Shown: piece after piece, positions 27,538 to 35,350 of the stretch
How the letters are laid out: each line of letters begins with the position of its first letter
Position numbering within the stretch: the first letter of the stretch is position 1
Source of the DNA: Actinomycetaceae bacterium
GTDB taxonomy: Bacteria; Actinomycetota; Actinomycetes; Actinomycetales; Actinomycetaceae
Length of the DNA: 64,000 nucleotides
Assembly (NCBI GenBank): GCA_030528145.1
Contig: JAUMZK010000006.1
Location: 21,947-85,946, forward strand
Direction of reading: 5' to 3'
Made by a program: the position numbers and the translations under genes
The notes under the pieces: model-generated
What the model saw: only the letters and a program-made list of their open reading frames with translations
The model's database searches: none
Told to the model about the DNA's origin: nothing

Positions 27538-27670
27538 GGTCCTCTTCCTAAAGTATCTTTACGCGCGCAACTATAGCGCCACTGTGTTATCTTAGCGAAC
27601 ACGCAAATGTGGACAACCCATTTACGCGTGTGGAAAAGTTGGGGAAGAAATGACAACACCTGTGGAAAAT

Positions 27671-27794
27671 TGTGGATAAGCAAAATCGAATTACACCAGG
27701 GAAATTTCCCCTTCCCTTGCAATTCAGCCATTTCTTTCCACAATTTTTTCCACACCCTGTGGATAACAGATTGGGATAAGTAATAGTGGATAAC
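27671..27794. promoter_or_regulatory. DnaA-box cluster upstream of dnaB
   Basis: Two exact DnaA boxes TGTGGATAA (reverse of TTATCCACA) at 27671-27679 and 27758-27766, a one-mismatch box at 27786-27794 overlapping the MATE start codon, and several half-boxes TGTGGAAAA/TTTTTCCACA between. The cluster sits between divergent dnaB and the MATE gene. Confidence 0.65.
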
Positions 27795-29138
27795 CGTGCG
27801 GTCGACAAAGAAATCTTCGCCCTCGCCCTCCCCGCACTCGGCGCCCTCATCACCGAACCGCTCATGCGCCTGGCAGACTCTGCTATGGTCGGCCATCTGG
27901 GCACTGCCCAGCTCGCCGGACTCAGCATAGGTGTAGCATTCGTCGGGCTCATCACCGGCACCTGCATTTTCCTGGCATACACCACCACTGCTATCACTTC
28001 GCGGCGCCTCGGCGCAGGTCAGCCGGCACAAGCACTGCGCGGAGGAATAGACGGGATGTGGCTAGCCGCCATCTTAGGGATCGTCCTCGCAATAGCCCTG
28101 TACGCCCTGTCCCCCACCCTTGCTGCCACCTTAGGCGCCCGCGGTCAAGTACTCACTCACGCCGTGGCATACCTGCGCGCCTCCAGTCCCGGCCTAATTG
28201 CCATGCTGATAGTCTTGGCGGGCACCGGCACCTTGCGCGGCCTGTTAGACACGCGCACACCCCTGCTGGTTGCCACTAGCGGTTCCGTAGCGAACGTCAT
28301 CTTCAACGCCGCCCTCATATACGGTCTTGGGCTGGGCGTCACCGGTGCCGGCCTGGGCACCTCCCTCGCCCAATTCGGCATGGCACTTGCCTACATCACC
28401 ATCGTTTGGCGCGCCGCCACCACCCAAGGCGTACCCTGCGGCTTTGCCATCCACGGCGTATTTGCCTCCTCCCTGCAAGGCGCCCCCTTAGTAGTGCGGT
28501 CAGTCAGCCTCCAACTCCTTGGCGTACTCACCGTCGGCGCTGCCACCGCCCTGGGGCCCATAACCCTCGCCGCCCACCAAGTAATCAACTCCACCTGGTC
28601 ACTTGCCGCGTTCACCCTCGACGCTATCGCCATTGCGGCCAGTGCCCTCACGGGACACCGCCTGGGGGTAGGCGACGTGGCGGTGGTGCGGCAAATCCTG
28701 CGTCGCTGCCTATTTTGGGGCGTAGTCACCGGCATGGCAATTGGGGTTCTCCTCATACTTGCTTCCCCCCTGCTCCCCCATATTTTCACCACTGACCCAC
28801 ACGTGGTCAGCGCGGCTAAGGTCGGACTAATAGTTGCTGCCTGCGCCATGCCCCTTGCCGGCATCGTCTTCATGTGGGACGGCGTCCTCATAGGCGCCAA
28901 CGATTCCCGCTACCTGGCAGTAGCGTACGTATCCATCCTGGTCTGCTACGCGCCCCTAATCCTCGGCGTACGCCATTTTGGGCATGCCTGGACAGCACAC
29001 TTCACCAACGGCGCTAACCAGTTCGTCCTCAACCTCCTTTGGGTGTGGTTGGTGTACGCCATATGGGCATACGTGTTACGCGGACTTTTCCTAACGCTGC
29101 GAGGGCGGGGCACCCAGTGGATGCAAAACGGCGCGTAA
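27786..29138 (+). CDS. MATE-family efflux transporter (DinF-like)
   Basis: 450 residues, 12 helices in two homologous halves. N-terminal EIFALALPALGALITEPLMRLADSAMVG is the MATE entrance signature. Family members export cationic drugs and metabolites in exchange for Na+ or H+. Begins with GTG at 27786 that overlaps a DnaA-box-like sequence; no Shine-Dalgarno is visible, so it may be leaderless. Adjacent to the DnaA-box cluster, which might influence its expression. Confidence 0.9.
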   Translation: MDNRAVDKEIFALALPALGALITEPLMRLADSAMVGHLGTAQLAGLSIGVAFVGLITGTCIFLAYTTTAITSRRLGAGQPAQALRGGIDGMWLAAILGIVLAIALYALSPTLAATLGARGQVLTHAVAYLRASSPGLIAMLIVLAGTGTLRGLLDTRTPLLVATSGSVANVIFNAALIYGLGLGVTGAGLGTSLAQFGMALAYITIVWRAATTQGVPCGFAIHGVFASSLQGAPLVVRSVSLQLLGVLTVGAATALGPITLAAHQVINSTWSLAAFTLDAIAIAASALTGHRLGVGDVAVVRQILRRCLFWGVVTGMAIGVLLILASPLLPHIFTTDPHVVSAAKVGLIVAACAMPLAGIVFMWDGVLIGANDSRYLAVAYVSILVCYAPLILGVRHFGHAWTAHFTNGANQFVLNLLWVWLVYAIWAYVLRGLFLTLRGRGTQWMQNGA

Positions 29139-29276
29139 AAATCACCGTGAGCGGGCGCCCTCGTCCAATTTGCGAAGCCAACCGCCCGCAATAACACTGC
29201 CACCATACTGGCGGCACCCGGCATACACCCTCGCCAGCTAAAATAGCCAGGCCGCACCTCCCGCGCCCCGAATAAC

Positions 29277-30326
29277 CTACTTGAAAGTGGCAGTGTCGAT
29301 GACATACCGGTAGCGCACCTGCGAGTTCACTACCTTGTCGTACGCCTCATCTATGTCTGCACCGCCAATAATCTCTATCTGCGGGGCAATCCCCTTTTCG
29401 GCACAAAAGTCCAGCACTTCCTGGGTTTGCCCAATACCCCCAATTTGGGATCCGGTGACAATACGTTGGCGTCCCACAATCAGTGACAGGTGCGTTTGGG
29501 TCGGGTGCTCGGGCAACCCTACTATCACGAGGACGCCCCCCAGTTTCAGGCATTTTACTAACTGATCCAGCTCTACCCCATCGGAAAGTGTGGACAGTAC
29601 CAGGTCGAACTTACCTTCCAGGCTTTCCCACACACCGTCCTCGCTGGTAGGATGCAGTTTCACCGCACCGAAACGGCGCGCGTCCGCCTCTTTGCTGCGG
29701 GTCCTGGAAATTACGTGGGTGGTGGCGCCGAGGGCGGCAGCGATCTGTACGCCCATATGGCCCAGCCCGCCCAAACCCACCACGGCAACTTCTTTGCCGG
29801 GACCGGCGCCCCAGCGTTTTAGTGGCGCATAGGTGGTGATGCCCGCACACATTATGGGAGCTGCCTGCGCCAGGGTTATGGCATCTGGAATGTGGCACAC
29901 GAAGTCTTGCTCTACGGTAATTCCCGTCGAGTACCCACCCCGCGTAATTTTTCCGTCCCGCCCCATACTGTTGTAAGTCCAGATGGTGCCACCCGGACCA
30001 GAACAAAACTGTTCGGTGCCCGCCCTACAGTTTTCGCACTTTCCACACGAATCAACGAGGCACCCCACGCCTACGCGGTCCCCAACCTTGAATTTGGTCA
30101 CCTGGCTGCCAATTTCGGTAACAATACCCGCAATTTCGTGCCCCGGCGTGCAGGGATAAGAAGTTCCCTTCCATTCATTGCGCGCAGTGTGAATATCGCT
30201 GTGACAAATGCCCGCATATTTGATCTCGAAATAAACCTCGGTTGGTCCCACTTCGCGACGTTCAATAGTCGTTTTTGCGAACTTGCCGGTAGGGGAATCG
30301 ATCTCGTATGCAATTTCAGTTTTCAT
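29277..30326 (-). CDS. Zinc-dependent alcohol dehydrogenase (AdhC/YahK type)
   Basis: 349 residues, medium-chain dehydrogenase. Catalytic zinc site GICHSDIH (about 36-43) and GHEIAGIV (about 61-68); structural zinc cysteines in CGKCENCRAGTEQFC (about 93-107); Rossmann motif GLGGLGHMGVQIA (about 179-191). NADP preference is typical for the YahK/cinnamyl alcohol dehydrogenase group. Reversible aldehyde/alcohol conversion in the cytoplasm; real substrate unknown. ATG at 30326; upstream and divergent from a HAD phosphatase. Confidence 0.9.
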   Translation of the reverse strand: MKTEIAYEIDSPTGKFAKTTIERREVGPTEVYFEIKYAGICHSDIHTARNEWKGTSYPCTPGHEIAGIVTEIGSQVTKFKVGDRVGVGCLVDSCGKCENCRAGTEQFCSGPGGTIWTYNSMGRDGKITRGGYSTGITVEQDFVCHIPDAITLAQAAPIMCAGITTYAPLKRWGAGPGKEVAVVGLGGLGHMGVQIAAALGATTHVISRTRSKEADARRFGAVKLHPTSEDGVWESLEGKFDLVLSTLSDGVELDQLVKCLKLGGVLVIVGLPEHPTQTHLSLIVGRQRIVTGSQIGGIGQTQEVLDFCAEKGIAPQIEIIGGADIDEAYDKVVNSQVRYRYVIDTATFK

Positions 30327-30496
30327 TCGTCCTCCTGATTAGACCCCGTTCTCTCACGGTACGCGACCAAGGCGAAAAATGGGTGACAATCGGCAGGTTT
30401 GTACCGTCCTCGGAAAATAATCGGGCACTTTTACAAACTGCCGCAAATATTGGCTACCTGCACCCGAAATGCGACAATGGTGCCGAAGGAGTGACC

Positions 30497-31363
30497 GTGA
30501 AACCAACGAACATTAACCAGATTCCCTCCAAGTTTTTTACCCAAGGTATAAAACTGGTGGCCGTGGACATGGACGGCACTTTGCTGACTCCCACTGGACA
30601 GTTTCCGCCGGGTCTTAGCCGCCTGATTGCGCGCTGTCAGCGCTTAGGCGTCGAATTTGTACCCGCGTCCGGGCGGCAACACCACATGCTGGCCGACATG
30701 TTCGCACCTTTTGGACACGACATGACCTTCGTGGGGGATAATGGCGGGACGATTATTGAAAAGGGAGTAACCAAGCTGACCGCTGCACTGCCAGCTGATG
30801 TGGTAACTGACGCGATCGATATTGTGCGCCAACTGCGCCAAAATGGGTGGCGTGGCGGCATGGAAATGGGCAGTGTTGACACGGCTTTTATTGAAGAGGA
30901 CGACCCCGACTTTGTCAGTGAAACCCACATTTACAACGCCTCACTAACCTCTGTTCCCGACCTCCACCAAGTCACCTCACCCATCAACAAAATAGGCATT
31001 TTTGATTTCACAAACCCCACCGAAAAATTGGTGGGCGCCCTCACAAAAATCGGGGAGCGTGCCAGTATCGTCCTCGCCGGACCCCACTGGGTAGACATTG
31101 TGCCAGGTGATTCCAACAAAGGGGTGGCGCTGCGCTGCCTACAAGCAGATTTGGGCGCCACTACTGCGCAAACTGTGGCTTTTGGCGATTTTGAAAATGA
31201 TATTGAAATGCTGCAGGCCGCCGATTTGTCGTTTGCAATGGCGAACGCCCACCCGCACGTTATCGAGGTGGCACGTTTCGGCGCCCCTTCAAACAGCGCC
31301 TATGGCGTAATTTCCACAACTAACGCGCTGCTGGACCGTGTGGAAGGGCACAATTTTGCCTGA
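30497..31363 (+). CDS. Cof-type HAD-superfamily phosphatase
   Basis: 288 residues. Motif I VAVDMDGTLLTP (about 20-31), cap domain, motif IV GDFENDIEMLQAADLSFAM (about 239-257). Cof-type HADs hydrolyse small phosphosugars or cofactors. The GTG at 30497 has GAAGGA six bases upstream; the frame is open back to about 30308 but those residues overlap the divergent dehydrogenase and lack family similarity. Confidence 0.88.
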   Translation: MKPTNINQIPSKFFTQGIKLVAVDMDGTLLTPTGQFPPGLSRLIARCQRLGVEFVPASGRQHHMLADMFAPFGHDMTFVGDNGGTIIEKGVTKLTAALPADVVTDAIDIVRQLRQNGWRGGMEMGSVDTAFIEEDDPDFVSETHIYNASLTSVPDLHQVTSPINKIGIFDFTNPTEKLVGALTKIGERASIVLAGPHWVDIVPGDSNKGVALRCLQADLGATTAQTVAFGDFENDIEMLQAADLSFAMANAHPHVIEVARFGAPSNSAYGVISTTNALLDRVEGHNFA

Positions 31364-31388
31364 CTGGTCGCACTTGTAGACTAGGCTG

Positions 31389-32813
31389 GTGCGTTCATAT
31401 ACAAAGCGGCGTCGGTTTGCATCATTCAGACCGGCACGCAATTCAGCCATCGGGCTGGTCGGCATCATATTGGTAGGTACGTTTTTGCTGGCACTGCCCA
31501 TTTCACGCACCGGCGCGCCTGCATGGTCCGACGCCACTGCGGTTACGGCCGGATGGCATTTTGCCGGTGGCGCCCCGCTGTCAGTGGCATTTTTTACCGC
31601 CGTTTCTGCCACCACCGTAACTGGGCTGATAGTTGTTGATACCGCCACGTACTGGTCCCATTTTGGCCAGGGTGTGCTGTGCATATTGTTTGAATTTGGC
31701 GGCATCGGCACCATGACCATCGCGGCATTGTTGGCAATTATGGTGGCGAAACGATTGAATTTACGCCAACGAATTGACGTAGCCACCACTACCGGGGTTA
31801 TTTCAACTGCCGAAATTCGCCACGTTGCCCGACGTATTGTGAATTATTCACTACTATGCCAGCTGGTTTTCGCCGTCCCTATTGTGGCGGCATTAATGTA
31901 CCATGGTGAACCTCCAAAGCGTGCGCTTAAGAATGGGGTTTTCATTGCAATATCAGCATTTAATAATGCTGGGTTTGCCCCCTATACCGACAATTTGACT
32001 GCGCACGCAATTTTGCCACTAATAACCGTTCCAGTTTGTCTTTTGATAGTTATTGGTGGCATAGGTTTTCCAGTTATTTTGGAATTGCGCAAGGCATTCT
32101 TTTCGTCTTTGCGCCAGCGGCATCCGCACATTCCCTTCCGGTACCGTTTGAATACTAAACTGATGATTTTCGGTAGTATCGCCCTCATTATAGTAGGGTG
32201 GGTACTGACTGCTCTGTCAGAATGGAACAATCCTAAAACTATCGGTCACTACACGGTTGCACAAAAGCTGTTGACCACGTTATTTGCCTCTATTACCCCG
32301 CGCACCGCTGGTTTTAACGCTATGGACGTGGCAGGTCAAAGTGACGTTACATGGCTAATTACTGACGTTTTGATGTTTATTGGGGGTGGTCCTGCCGGTA
32401 CTGCTGGCGGTATTAAAGTAACGACGTTTCTCATCATATTTTTCATTATTGTTACAGAGGTTCGCATGGGACGCGCAGTGCAAATGTTCGATTCACGTAT
32501 TGGTCGTTCTACACAGCGTCAAGCTATTACCGTATTCGGGTTACAAACCACATTTATTGTGTTGGCAACCGGGGCGATGCTCGCGCTTACCCCGTACGGT
32601 TTAGACCGCGTTCTTTTCGAGGTAGTATCGGCAGTTAATACTGTCGGTCTCAGTACCGGCATCACCCAATTTTTACCAATTTCTGCGCAAATGGTTATAT
32701 GCGTTCTCATGTTTTTCGGGCGACTCGGACCGGTAACTATAGCTTCAATTATTGCTGTAAAACCGGCACCACGCCTTTACGAGGCTCCAAAAGAAAGGCC
32801 CTTAATTGGCTAA
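31389..32813 (+). CDS. ktrB: Potassium uptake protein KtrB/TrkH family
   Basis: 474 residues. K+ channel-like transporter with four pore loops; the first filter reads SATTVTGLIVVD (Gly in T-V-T-G), others around FNNAGFAP, ITPRTAGFN and NTVGLSTGIT. About eight membrane helices plus pore loops. Acts with the KtrA-like RCK protein immediately downstream. GTG start at 31389; TAGACT six bases before it suggests a leaderless transcript. Together with the kdp relics at 19 kb this seems to be a remaining K+ uptake route in the window. Confidence 0.92.
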   Translation: MRSYTKRRRFASFRPARNSAIGLVGIILVGTFLLALPISRTGAPAWSDATAVTAGWHFAGGAPLSVAFFTAVSATTVTGLIVVDTATYWSHFGQGVLCILFEFGGIGTMTIAALLAIMVAKRLNLRQRIDVATTTGVISTAEIRHVARRIVNYSLLCQLVFAVPIVAALMYHGEPPKRALKNGVFIAISAFNNAGFAPYTDNLTAHAILPLITVPVCLLIVIGGIGFPVILELRKAFFSSLRQRHPHIPFRYRLNTKLMIFGSIALIIVGWVLTALSEWNNPKTIGHYTVAQKLLTTLFASITPRTAGFNAMDVAGQSDVTWLITDVLMFIGGGPAGTAGGIKVTTFLIIFFIIVTEVRMGRAVQMFDSRIGRSTQRQAITVFGLQTTFIVLATGAMLALTPYGLDRVLFEVVSAVNTVGLSTGITQFLPISAQMVICVLMFFGRLGPVTIASIIAVKPAPRLYEAPKERPLIG

Positions 32814-33495
32814 CTTCATTGACAGATTACAAAGACGTGACACCCTCGAGGGCGGCGTGGCAGTTATCGGCCTAGGGCGCTTTGGTGTTGCCATGGCAGA
32901 GGAATTGACTGCTTCCGGAGTAGAAGTACTGGCAATCGACACTGACCCAGACGTAGTCCAACAGTACGATGGACAATTTGCGCACGTGGTCCGCGCCGAC
33001 GCCTCGAACATTGAGGCCCTTTTTCAATTAGGCGTGCAAGACTTTCCTAACGCAGTAGTGGCAATTGGTCAGGACCTGGCTGCCTCTATTTTGGTGGCAT
33101 CCGCCCTCATAAAATTGGACGGACCCGAAATTTGGGCGAAGGCTTCTACCAGCCAGCAGGGCGAAATCCTGACGCAAATGGGGATACGCCACGTATTTCA
33201 CCCCGAACAGGACATGGGAAGGCGGGCAGCCCACCTGCTCACCCACTCCTTGTCGGACTACTTCGATTTGGGTCATGGTTTCGCAATGGCCACAGCCGAG
33301 GTGCCAGCAAATATGGATGGTCGTTCCATTGCCGAACTAAAGGTTCGGCGCGTTCACGGCGTAACCGTGGTGGGTGTGCGCGTCGGTCCCCAAGAGTGGG
33401 TTCCCGCTAAACCCGACACCGTGCTGCGCCAAGGTCAAACTGTACTGGTAGCAGGCATGTCGCACAAGCTTGACCTGGTATTCAAAGAGTTCTAA
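32806..33495 (+). CDS. ktrA: KtrA/TrkA regulatory subunit (RCK_N, RCK_C)
   Basis: 229 residues. N-terminal Rossmann fold with GVAVIGLGRFGVAMAEEL (about 17-34) binding nucleotide, acidic IDTDPDVVQQ, then a C-terminal RCK_C-type domain from about residue 150. TTG start at 32806 overlaps the ktrB stop, so translation is coupled. Gates the KtrB channel in response to nucleotides. Confidence 0.9.
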   Translation: MANFIDRLQRRDTLEGGVAVIGLGRFGVAMAEELTASGVEVLAIDTDPDVVQQYDGQFAHVVRADASNIEALFQLGVQDFPNAVVAIGQDLAASILVASALIKLDGPEIWAKASTSQQGEILTQMGIRHVFHPEQDMGRRAAHLLTHSLSDYFDLGHGFAMATAEVPANMDGRSIAELKVRRVHGVTVVGVRVGPQEWVPAKPDTVLRQGQTVLVAGMSHKLDLVFKEF

Positions 33496-33519
33496 AACCC
33501 TTAACGCGGTTTGTGGACA

Positions 33520-33550
33520 AAAAATTCCCGGCGATGTGCCGGGAATTTTT
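33520..33550. terminator. Bidirectional terminator
   Basis: A 13-base inverted repeat (AAAAATTCCCGGC, loop of five) with A and T runs on both sides, between convergent ktrA (plus) and rplI (minus). Suits both strands. Confidence 0.9.
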
Positions 33551-33559
33551 CACTTCCAG

Positions 33560-34015
33560 TTAGCGTTCGCGCACAACCGTCATGTTCAATGTAGCTTCGA
33601 CTTCGGGGTGAAGGTGCAACTTCACTTTGAAGTCCCCAGTAGTCTTAACTGGCGTTTGCCACACCACGGTGCGACGGTCCAGTTTTTGTCCCAACTGGCT
33701 TTGTACCGCATCGGTCACGTCTGCGCTGGAAACCGCTGCAAACAAACGACCAGTCGCAGTTGCCTTCTTGAATACGCGTACACCGTGCGAACTTTGGATG
33801 GCGTCGCGAATGGCGCGGGCGTCCTCGACGGAAGCAATTTCGCGCTTACGACGCGCAGCCTGCATCAAGTCAATTTGTTTTTGCGCACCAGCAGTCCACT
33901 TGGTTGCCAAGTTACGTGGGAACAAGTAGTTACGTGCGTAGCCGTCTTTGACGGTAACAACGTCGCCGACCTCGCCAAGGTTCGGAACATTGTGAATCAG
34001 AACGATTTTTGCCAT
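33560..34015 (-). CDS. rplI: 50S ribosomal protein L9
   Basis: 151 residues. Starts MAKIVLIHNVPNLGEVGD with the conserved GYARNYLFPRNLA. C-terminal half is the usual separate domain. Last gene of rpsF-ssb-rpsR-rplI, with RBS near 34020. Confidence 0.97.
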   Translation of the reverse strand: MAKIVLIHNVPNLGEVGDVVTVKDGYARNYLFPRNLATKWTAGAQKQIDLMQAARRKREIASVEDARAIRDAIQSSHGVRVFKKATATGRLFAAVSSADVTDAVQSQLGQKLDRRTVVWQTPVKTTGDFKVKLHLHPEVEATLNMTVVRER

Positions 34016-34031
34016 TATTCCTTACCTTTCT

Positions 34032-34271
34032 TTACCGGCCAGTGGACGAGTAGGGTAGCAGCGCCATTTCGCGAGCGTTCTTAACTGCGCGCGCAATCTG
34101 GCGTTGTTGCTGGACGCTGACACCAGTAACGCGACGGGCGCGAATCTTGCCACGGTCAGAAATAAACTTGCGCAGCATGGCAGTGTCCTTGTAATCAATT
34201 CCCTGTGCACTCTTCAGGGGGTTAGCCTTCTTTTTGATCGGCTTTACAGTGCGAGTCTGTTGCCTCGCCAT
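34032..34271 (-). CDS. rpsR: 30S ribosomal protein S18 (cysteine-free form)
   Basis: 79 residues. Conserved core [19 protein letters not shown] and ALLPYS end. It has no cysteines, so it is the zinc-independent form of S18, as seen in several actinobacteria, and has a basic Lys-rich N-terminus. Sits in the usual operon between ssb and rplI. Confidence 0.95.
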   Translation of the reverse strand: MARQQTRTVKPIKKKANPLKSAQGIDYKDTAMLRKFISDRGKIRARRVTGVSVQQQRQIARAVKNAREMALLPYSSTGR

Positions 34272-34320
34272 TTTTTCTCCTTATGGTCTTCCGGCTGCGA
34301 CCGGCCGCCGAATAGTCTGT

Positions 34321-34863
34321 TTAGAATGGGGGTTCGTCGTCAAAGCTGGAACCACCTTGGGCCCCACCTGTCGCCCATGGGTCTTCATGGGGACCCCCAC
34401 TAGGCGCATTGAAATTCCCTTGCCCGTATCCGCCGCGACCGCCGCCTTGGGCGGGTGCGCCGGAATCGTAGCCACCACCGTTGCCGTAACCGCCACCCCT
34501 GGGTGCGCGTTCCACTTTCGCACTCGCCCATTTCAAGGACGGGCCAATTTCGTCAACGCGCAGGTCAATAGCGGTGCGACGTTCGCCCTGTTGGGTTTCC
34601 CACGAACGTTGCGTAAGGCGCCCTTGAGCAATCACGCGCATGCCCTTTTTCAGACTGTCGGCCACGTTTTCTGCGGCTTCATTCCAGATGCTGGCGCGCA
34701 GGAACAGCGCCTCACCATCTTCCCATTTGCCGCTTTGTCGGTTGTAGCTGCGGGGCGTGGACGCAATGGTGAAGCTTGCGTACGGAACGCCCGCATTTGA
34801 AAATCGAAGTTCCGGATCTGCAGTGAGGTTACCCACCACAGTGATTACAGTTTCTCCAGCCAT
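34321..34863 (-). CDS. ssb: Single-stranded DNA-binding protein
   Basis: 180 residues. OB-fold N-terminus [32 protein letters not shown] and [10 protein letters not shown]; Gly/Asn-rich linker after residue 125; the acidic C-terminal tip DDEPPF that docks partner proteins. Operon member after rpsF. Confidence 0.97.
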   Translation of the reverse strand: MAGETVITVVGNLTADPELRFSNAGVPYASFTIASTPRSYNRQSGKWEDGEALFLRASIWNEAAENVADSLKKGMRVIAQGRLTQRSWETQQGERRTAIDLRVDEIGPSLKWASAKVERAPRGGGYGNGGGYDSGAPAQGGGRGGYGQGNFNAPSGGPHEDPWATGGAQGGSSFDDEPPF

Positions 34864-34880
34864 TGGTCCCTCGGTTTCAA

Positions 34881-35168
34881 CTAGTTGTCGATATGCAGCA
34901 ACTTGGTGCGCAGCACAGATTCGTTAAGACCCAGCTGGCGGTCAAGTTCTTTTGCGGTGTCTGGGGTTGCGCTAAACTTCGCAACAAAGTAAATACCTTC
35001 GGTGTTTTTGTTAATTTCGTAGGCCAGGCGACGCTTGCCCCACACGTCCAGTTCGTTTACTTTGCCACCTTCAGCGGAAACTACTTGCAGCAGTTTTTCG
35101 GCGCCCGCTTGGACATTCCGTTCGTCCGTCTGCGGGTCCAGGATGACCATGATTTCATAGTCACGCAT
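34881..35168 (-). CDS. rpsF: 30S ribosomal protein S6
   Basis: 95 residues, opening [17 protein letters not shown]. The ATG at 35168 is placed by the excellent site AAAGGAGGTGGGTTATTG; a longer frame to 35237 lacks one. First gene of the rpsF-ssb-rpsR-rplI operon. Confidence 0.96.
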   Translation of the reverse strand: MRDYEIMVILDPQTDERNVQAGAEKLLQVVSAEGGKVNELDVWGKRRLAYEINKNTEGIYFVAKFSATPDTAKELDRQLGLNESVLRTKLLHIDN

Positions 35169-35266
35169 CAATAACCCACCTCCTTTGGTCTGATGGTCAC
35201 GGTCCGTCCGTGACAGGAGAGTATATGCGTGGTGCATTTGTACACCAATTCCTTATAATAGCAGTT

Positions 35267-35292
35267 CCCCGCCCCTTTTCTAAGGGGCGGGG
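35267..35292 (-). terminator. GC-rich stem-loop after the class A PBP
   Basis: Arms CCCCGCCCCTT and its complement, four-base loop. Lies 60 bases after the stop of the PBP gene and upstream of rpsF. No T-run follows, so a factor-dependent or attenuating role is possible. Confidence 0.55.
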
Positions 35293-35350
35293 GTTGTGCT
35301 TTGACTTACGCCTTTTCCTTCACTTTCGCATTTTCCGAGGACGCCGCTAA

